Of a stretch of 64,000 bases of DNA, positions 62,501 through 64,000 are shown piece by piece (within the stretch, counting starts at the first letter, position 1; each line of letters begins with the position of its first letter). The notes under the pieces were generated by a model that was not told the DNA's origin, ran no database searches, and worked only from the letters and a program-made list of their open reading frames with translations. The stretch is from Plumapathes pennacea. Taxonomy: Eukaryota > Cnidaria > Anthozoa > Antipatharia > Myriopathidae. A program made the translations under genes and the position numbers. Location of the stretch: positions 188,501-252,500 of the forward strand of contig OZ038467.1 in the NCBI GenBank assembly GCA_964036295.1, read 5' to 3'.

Positions 62501-64000
62501 GCTGTGGAATAATCTACGTACAGTACTCGTGATAATACACGAGCAGCTCAGCTATCTTTCTGTCGTTACCTTAAAAGTAGCTAAGCTGATGAAAATTGAT
62601 ATTGATAATAAAGAATTTCATATTACCTTTATTGAAGCACCTTTGCTTACGGGCTGCGATTTGGGATGCAGTCAATGGTTCACTGTAAACTTGGAGACAG
62701 GAAATGCGACCTTTGAAGTAGCGGCGATCACCAGCACGAGCTCCCATGCGCGCAGGATAATTAGTTGCTAACATAATACCGCGTCCGATATTTTTGGTGA
62801 CAACAGGTTTGCTATTAACATACAGTCTAGCGATTCCAGTTTTCCAGTCGTAGGTCGCGCCCACGTACTGCCATCGTTTAGGTTGTACTCTACTGGTATG
62901 CAGGTATGTAGTGGCCTGTAGTGTCCCACGACGGTTGAAGCGAACAAACAAAGTACTGTGACCAATCATCCAAAAATGTACACCCCATCCATTAGGGTTG
63001 TAGTGGAATATTGGACCGGCCCTTCCCTCGTGCTTAATCCAAGCTAGCAAAGTAATTGACTTTTTGGTATCAAGTCGCCCATTGTTCGGAAACTGTATGT
63101 AACTGTTTGATAGGCCAAAAAACTGAGTTGAAGTCGCGGGTCTCTTATTAGGACCCGGAGCTGGTCGCACATTTACTAGGACTCCTGGTGGATTACCAAA
63201 TACACCTGTATCTCGTCCCTTCGTAACACCGGACAGTGGGTAAATAGCTACAGCACGGAGCTGACCTATACCAAGAAATAAAGAACAGCAGAGCATAAGC
63301 GTATATACGCTGATTTTTCTATACCATGTCCGTTTCCTGTACTAAGTCTAGGACTTTCCTTTCCTCAATAAAACGCTCAGCAATCTTCTGTCTTAAAACT
63401 TAAAAGATGCTTTAAAGGCTCCAGATGCGACATAAATGGCGAGCAACTAAGTATAAGAGCATGTTCCTCGCAAATTTAGAATCCAAAGCAGATAGACAGA
63501 TAAATAGAAACCTGTTTTTATTAGTTTACAAAACAGAGCCTTGAAATCTGTCATTAGAAGACTTGGAGCCCTAAATCAAGTGATAAATAACTTTACTAAA
63601 ACATGTACTCACGTGCTGGTCTAGCTGGCACCTTACTGCCAGGCGCTCCAGGTTTATTGGGGTTGAAGCCTGCGGGTGGTCGGGCACCTACAACAGACAA
63701 ATAGTCTGATCCAGTAACATGTAGTAAAAGGCAGTAAACTGATAGCAACACCCAATGAGTTAATTTTCTTTAGGGAGGGGGAGTTAAGCTCGGTCGGGCG
63801 GGGTTAGTACTTGGATGGGTTACTTCCAGGTAATACTCGGTACCGAATATTCATTTTCCATCTTTTACTGTTTCTTTGTGATCTGTTATTTCTTTTTCAA
63901 AGTGCACATTAATAAAGGATCTTGGTTACAGCTTACAGTTTACAGTAGTCAGGTTGGTGAGGTTCGAATTACAACTATGCGGTTTAACACTAAGAAATAG
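38482..64000 (-). CDS. Gene B: giant LamG-vWFA alternating matrix protein (5' off the window, 3' complete)
   Basis: This minus-strand gene of 38 exons encodes about 4,150 residues. It enters from beyond base 64000 and ends with TGA at 38484-38482. Seven LamG-vWFA pairs follow each other, each separated by a Pro-rich linker exon. Then come three Cys-bearing 'GC-FAV-NGG-C' domains, an eighth vWFA, a polybasic repeat exon and a divergent LamG/pentraxin-like C-terminus. Every linker and whole-domain exon is a multiple of three with phase-1 ends. It is a tandem paralogue of gene A, which begins 4 kb downstream on the same strand. No signal peptide is inside the window, so the start must lie to the right. 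It is probably secreted; the matrix role is inferred from the domain set. Confidence 0.8.
38712..39180 (-). CDS. Gene B divergent LamG/pentraxin-like module, C-terminal part
   Basis: A 469-nt exon starts CFSDPDKCKHNGLTFMSWIK, followed by LAFLHMANRYILLLS, WFNLAFSWTCNGTLQLYVNG and IQSLALWERAITETELKKIA. The C...C-GLT-SWIK and LYVNG motifs are typical of LamG_3/pentraxin-like domains of cnidarian surface proteins. Confidence 0.72.
39810..40063 (-). CDS. Gene B divergent LamG/pentraxin-like module, N-terminal part
   Basis: A 254-nt exon starts APSPVPAVDYYWAFQISKNT and ends DIEALFG(V) in phase 0. It includes LDLVSGRTAQLEGGASVF and GWISLGDF, the opening strands of a concanavalin-A-like fold. It is not Arg-rich, unlike the repeated LamG copies. 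Confidence 0.68.
40413..40538. mobile_element. Small palindromic element, copy 2
   Basis: The family is shared with 20671-20770: TTAAGCCCGAGTAAAACGCC ... CGTTTGACCCGGGCCTTA, with an internal CTTCACATGA / TCATGTGAAG pair and CAATGCAAATGAGC. It is nearly one hairpin and lies in the intron just 3' of the polybasic exon. Confidence 0.62.
40566..41510 (-). CDS. Gene B polybasic tandem-repeat exon (315 residues)
   Basis: A single 945-nt phase-1 exon is dominated by Arg, Lys, Gly and Trp with almost no acidic residues. The middle holds about seven copies of a roughly 20-residue repeat with core RIGGRW-K-KG (RGWRIQRIGGRWKRVRGR, GSRMRRIGGRWFKMKGK). The ends are RKKRRR-type runs. A secreted context makes a nuclear role unlikely. 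Polyanion, mineral-surface or glycosaminoglycan binding is inferred. The opposite strand also has a 273-codon open frame, treated as a shadow. Confidence 0.75.
42061..42606 (-). CDS. Gene B vWFA domain B8
   Basis: A 546-nt exon starting VCRARIDLGILIDGSGSIEY, with GGTKTG and MTDGRS. It ends IKRRVCRG, and is the last vWFA before the polybasic exon. Confidence 0.87.
42718..42798 (-). CDS. Gene B linker exon with two Cys
   Basis: An 81-nt phase-1 exon encoding CARGRCARPKPLRPFPRPIL, then VLRPAGKG. The CxxxxC pair is unusual among these linkers. The donor GTTTGT is weak. Confidence 0.58.
43123..43443 (-). CDS. Gene B Cys domain 3
   Basis: A 321-nt phase-1 exon encodes GYKPVKRPVGGSAVTWRIRR, then VGCFKDRRRRPAVS, YKLFAVRDGGKCFADPRG, YGRSRRCRKGLGG and AISVYRFSK. 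It is a tandem copy of Cys domain 2. Confidence 0.75.
43672..43810 (-). CDS. Gene B Cys domain 2, C-terminal part
   Basis: A 139-nt exon encodes VFAVEYGGQCFTSRLAHKTF, then YGPSNKCRKGLGG and ALDVYRLGKG. It joins in phase 0 to give RRFKVFAVEYGGQC. Confidence 0.74.
43940..44124 (-). CDS. Gene B Cys domain 2, N-terminal part
   Basis: A 185-nt exon encodes RPSSTYVPKIRPAYSRFTYH and then WIGCYTDKARRAIG, ending ALAYKRRFK in phase 0. The domain is completed by 43672-43810; the other copies here are intronless. Confidence 0.74.
44324..44872 (-). CDS. Gene B vWFA domain B7
   Basis: A 549-nt exon starting [20 protein letters not shown], with GGTRTG and MTDGKS. It ends KKKACGRAG and is followed directly by Cys domains instead of a linker and LamG. 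Confidence 0.87.
45154..45195 (-). CDS. Gene B linker exon
   Basis: A 42-nt phase-1 exon encoding ISLLRPRPRPGGRG. Confidence 0.62.
45429..46058 (-). CDS. Gene B LamG-like domain B7
   Basis: A 630-nt exon starting GLRPVAVFPLSLRYKGRELQ, with core TGWGVHLWMV and tail RISCVQVYRQAL ... ATCFRGG. Confidence 0.86.
46569..46601 (-). CDS. Gene B linker exon (33 nt)
   Basis: A phase-1 exon encoding GLPPKPQPPPKG. Confidence 0.6.
46957..47490 (-). CDS. Gene B vWFA domain B6
   Basis: A 534-nt exon starting [20 protein letters not shown], with GGTKTG and ITDGRS. It lacks the YGKG insertion of the other gene B copies, like gene A vWFA 2-4. It ends KQKACTG. Confidence 0.87.
47753..47809 (-). CDS. Gene B linker exon
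   Basis: A 57-nt phase-1 exon encoding GAHVIRPPKPVRTRPALPG. Confidence 0.64.
48126..48434 (-). CDS. Gene B Cys domain 1 ('GC-FAV-NGG-C' family)
   Basis: A 309-nt phase-1 exon has a Pro/Arg linker (LPKPRPARPSRPP) fused to a domain of about 80 residues: AGCWRDKGRRAAG, AVMRCF, YLVFAVQNGGECWTGPRAHK, YGSSRRCRHGKGGAWANDVY. The pattern GC-x-D/K, RC, FAV-NGG-C, YG-S-C, GKGG-W-A-DVY recurs in cnidarian secreted proteins. It resembles a WSC-like Cys domain, but I cannot assign a formal family. Four Cys suggest two disulfides. Confidence 0.75.
48720..49355 (-). CDS. Gene B LamG-like domain B6
   Basis: A 636-nt exon starting GTIRAVGLYPLNTLAKTRDI, with core [10 protein letters not shown] and tail [12 protein letters not shown] ... 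RRCFVNG. Confidence 0.86.
49558..49593 (-). CDS. Gene B linker exon (36 nt)
   Basis: A phase-1 exon encoding GSKPRGPRRPSG, with donor GTGCGT. Confidence 0.58.
49705..50250 (-). CDS. Gene B vWFA domain B5
   Basis: A 546-nt exon starting VCAAKIDLGFLVDGSGSIEH, with RRGTRTG and LTDGRS. It ends IKNKACKG. The upstream intron holds a 1.2-kb inverted-repeat element. Confidence 0.86.
50334..51540. mobile_element. 1.2-kb terminal-inverted-repeat element in a gene B intron
   Basis: The ends TGCGTAGCTGCGGCTCT (left) and its reverse complement (right, 51515-51535) are followed inward by purine- and pyrimidine-rich tracts that also pair. A strong internal palindrome (about 51024-51110) contains CGAGTCGCTTCGCGACGAGC. 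No transposase is visible. Confidence 0.6.
51598..51708 (-). CDS. Gene B linker exon, RPRPG repeats
   Basis: A 111-nt phase-1 exon encoding IPRPRPRPRPGGRPGGKRPG, then PRPIPGSRLPALPVGRS, with donor A|GTACGT. Confidence 0.66.
51959..52597 (-). CDS. Gene B LamG-like domain B5
   Basis: A 639-nt exon starting GGVKAVAVYPLSAYTKGRDV, with core KGWGVHLWMV and tail RISCMQVYSSAL ... KRCFRQS. Confidence 0.87.
52809..52853 (-). CDS. Gene B linker exon
   Basis: A 45-nt phase-1 exon encoding GSGRPGAPGGRPSTTR. Confidence 0.63.
53072..53614 (-). CDS. Gene B vWFA domain B4
   Basis: A 543-nt exon starting [20 protein letters not shown], with GGTRTG and MTDGRS. It ends KKRACRG. Confidence 0.87.
54121..54207 (-). 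CDS. Gene B linker exon, PGGRP repeats
   Basis: An 87-nt phase-1 exon encoding YRPRPGGRPRPGGRPGSRPG, then GRPRPGGRG. It is an Arg-Pro-Gly repeat without Thr. Confidence 0.68.
54431..55066 (-). CDS. Gene B LamG-like domain B4
   Basis: A 636-nt exon starting VIGRAVAVFPLNSATKGRDI, with core [10 protein letters not shown] and tail RISCMQVYSTAL ... RRCFRKG. Confidence 0.87.
55251..55301 (-). CDS. Gene B linker exon
   Basis: A 51-nt phase-1 exon encoding AAQPQKPPRPVLPSRPVG. Confidence 0.63.
55352..55595. repeat. Probable decayed interspersed repeat
   Basis: It begins TTAAAGTGCTACTGAAACG, recalling the TTAA-AGTGC start of the MITEs. It ends with GACGTTTCGAGCGCTAGTTC, a phrase common in cnidarian repeats. 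No second terminus was found. Confidence 0.3.
55719..56255 (-). CDS. Gene B vWFA domain B3
   Basis: A 537-nt exon starting VCKVQMDLVFLIDGSGSIER, with GGTRTG and MTDGRS intact. It ends KQKTCKG. Confidence 0.87.
56409..56519 (-). CDS. Gene B linker exon, RPRPG repeats
   Basis: A 111-nt phase-1 exon encoding VTRPRPGSRPRPHPPGVRPR, then PRPGLPGTRPKPSLGGNG. Confidence 0.68.
56633..57268 (-). CDS. Gene B LamG-like domain B3
   Basis: A 636-nt exon starting VGRAVAIYPLNRG, with core [10 protein letters not shown] and tail RISCMQVYSTAL ... TKCFRKS. The intron upstream (57269-58216) hosts a GIY-YIG element. Confidence 0.87.
57440..58168 (-). mobile_element. Penelope-like element remnant: GIY-YIG endonuclease between inverted repeats
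   Basis: Arms of about 150 bp (57440-57590 and 58020-58168; containing GACTGACGTTTCGACTACCT and GATGACTTCCGC) are inverted copies. A GCAGATTTG word at 57399-57407 and 58168-58176 may be a target duplication. The minus-strand frame 57604-58050 lies between and into the right arm. No reverse-transcriptase part is present. Confidence 0.62.
57604..58050 (-). CDS. GIY-YIG endonuclease domain protein (Penelope-like fragment)
   Basis: 148 codons are open. The motif GTVYRISCTDCKATYICETG, then RNLNTRLTEHKRA, HISEHHRQTKHDINWDSAEC, matches the GIY-YIG nuclease of Penelope-like elements, with YIC replacing the usual YIG. The conserved Arg (TGRNLNTR) and the His-rich region remain. It is likely a truncated, non-autonomous remnant inside a gene B intron on the same strand. 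Confidence 0.6.
   Translation of the reverse strand: MAVYMSLVEPINRQGTVYRISCTDCKATYICETGRNLNTRLTEHKRATRNGDIRNHISEHHRQTKHDINWDSAECISNSTNYYQRLTLESWYTNLERKPLNRCQQLPAPYKRLIDDIKRNRTNNRQINRTKEHQLTNNETQPSRLDQP
58217..58267 (-). CDS. Gene B linker exon
   Basis: A 51-nt phase-1 exon encoding VAKSGKPGRPGKPKKPVG. Confidence 0.65.
58457..58996 (-). CDS. Gene B vWFA domain B2
   Basis: A 540-nt exon starting VCRGRLDLVFLVDGSGSIEK, with RRGTRTG and MTDGKS present. It is Arg-rich around RLTGNLRRLTRQIRRMR and ends KQKVCQG. Confidence 0.87.
59532..59648 (-). CDS. Gene B linker exon, VPG/IPG repeats
   Basis: A 117-nt phase-1 exon with elastin-like triplets: PVPGVPGVPGKNIPGKNIPG, preceded by IVPLPKPGKPR and followed by GKTPGGKG. 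Confidence 0.68.
59986..60618 (-). CDS. Gene B LamG-like domain B2
   Basis: A 633-nt exon starting ESQRAVAIYPLNGG, with core [10 protein letters not shown] and tail RISCMQVYSSAL ... TRCFRKG. It is very similar to B3 and B4, suggesting recent duplication. Confidence 0.87.
60826..60882 (-). CDS. Gene B linker exon
   Basis: A 57-nt phase-1 exon encoding PGTKVVVPVHPPVKPPPAR. Confidence 0.63.
61281..61832 (-). CDS. Gene B vWFA domain B1
   Basis: A 552-nt exon starting VCKGRVDIGFLVDASGSIEM. MIDAS is DASGS, GGTRIG, MTDGIS. A PHPHPG insertion lies before the TDG strand, and it ends SSICEG. Confidence 0.86.
62303..62365 (-). CDS. Gene B linker exon with a GC donor
   Basis: A 63-nt phase-1 exon encoding GPVPTRKPTLSGGIPYKLGK. 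The donor is CAG|GCAAGT, the second GC-AG intron in the window. Confidence 0.6.
62627..63265 (-). CDS. Gene B LamG-like domain B1
   Basis: A 639-nt exon starting [20 protein letters not shown]. Core [10 protein letters not shown] and [16 protein letters not shown] are conserved, and the tail is [12 protein letters not shown] ... QRCFNKG. Confidence 0.86.
63613..63687 (-). CDS. Gene B linker exon, first exon in window
   Basis: A 75-nt phase-1 exon encoding GARPPAGFNPNKPGAPGSKV, then PARPAR. Its acceptor shows that gene B extends beyond the right edge. Confidence 0.65.
63783..63842 (+). repeat. 5S-rRNA-derived sequence (5S pseudogene or 5S-derived SINE head)
   Basis: GTTAAGC-TCGGTCGGGCGGG followed by GTTAGTACTTGGATGGG and GGTAATACTCGGTACC matches the 3' half of metazoan 5S rRNA, including the A-box-like GTTAAGC and the C-box-like TAGTACTTGGATGGG. 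The 5' half is absent upstream. The match is recalled from the known 5S consensus, not from a search. Confidence 0.6.

Larger units (their letters stand above)
38482..64000. other. Remaining gene B introns longer than about 300 bases
   Basis: I see nothing beyond weak repeat traces in 39181-39809, 41511-42060, 42799-43122, 46059-46568, 46602-46956, 47810-48125, 53615-54120, 58997-59531, 60883-61280, 61833-62302 and 63266-63612. In 62455-62580 a WNNLR-type phrase might be a decayed LINE tail. Confidence 0.35.

Noticed and set aside
62391-62580. Possible LINE tail (LALWNNLR phrase) on the plus strand
   Set aside because: Too short and too diverged to support a call.

Overview
The window looks like nuclear DNA of a cnidarian, most likely a hexacoral (stony coral or sea anemone). 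The evidence is AT-rich DNA, dense short introns with consensus GT-AG (and two GC-AG) splice sites, cnidarian-type short inverted-repeat elements, a Penelope-like GIY-YIG fragment, and extracellular vWFA/LamG/collagen-like modules. The species call is inference; the gene structure is read directly from splice sites and reading frames.

Two giant modular genes lie head to tail on the minus strand. Gene A (about 34.5 kb down to base 1, running off the left edge) starts with a signal peptide at 34282 and has 39 coding exons here, about 5,000 residues. Its order is: signal peptide and Glu-rich propeptide-like region, Tyr/Pro + Lys-rich + poly-Asp region, vWFA, Cys-bearing linker, short and very long Gly-Gly-Pro repeat exons, vWFA, ten LamG-like domains separated by Pro/Thr/Lys linkers, two vWFA, then an RPG-repeat linker fused to a Cys-poor 'GC-FAV-NGG-C' domain. 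Gene B (beyond 64000 down to 38482) lacks its 5' end and has 38 exons here, about 4,150 residues. It is an almost perfect alternation of LamG and vWFA (seven LamG-vWFA pairs), interrupted near the 3' end by three 'GC-FAV-NGG-C' domains. It finishes with an eighth vWFA, a 315-residue polybasic repeat exon, a divergent LamG/pentraxin-like module and a stop codon.

Apart from a few domains split by extra introns, every coding exon is flanked by phase-1 introns and has a length divisible by three, so modules can be duplicated or skipped without frame loss. Domains sit on their own exons and nearly every pair is separated by a tiny Pro-rich linker exon (21-117 nt). Both products are predicted secreted extracellular-matrix proteins. 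The poly-Asp stretch, the polybasic repeats and the GGP fibre make them candidates for cnidarian skeletal, mesogleal or mucus matrix (inference).

Introns carry repeats: two TTAA-flanked MITEs of one family (1762-2279, 23554-23994), a 2.6-kb nested inverted-repeat element (12614-15208), a 1.2-kb terminal-inverted-repeat element (50334-51540), a GIY-YIG-only Penelope-like fragment between inverted repeats (57440-58168), a LINE 3' fragment (8453-8791), Crypton/DUF3504-like and Tigger-like fragments (3793-4105), two copies of a small palindromic element (20671-20770, 40413-40538), a microsatellite, and a 5S-rRNA-derived piece at the right edge (63783-63842).
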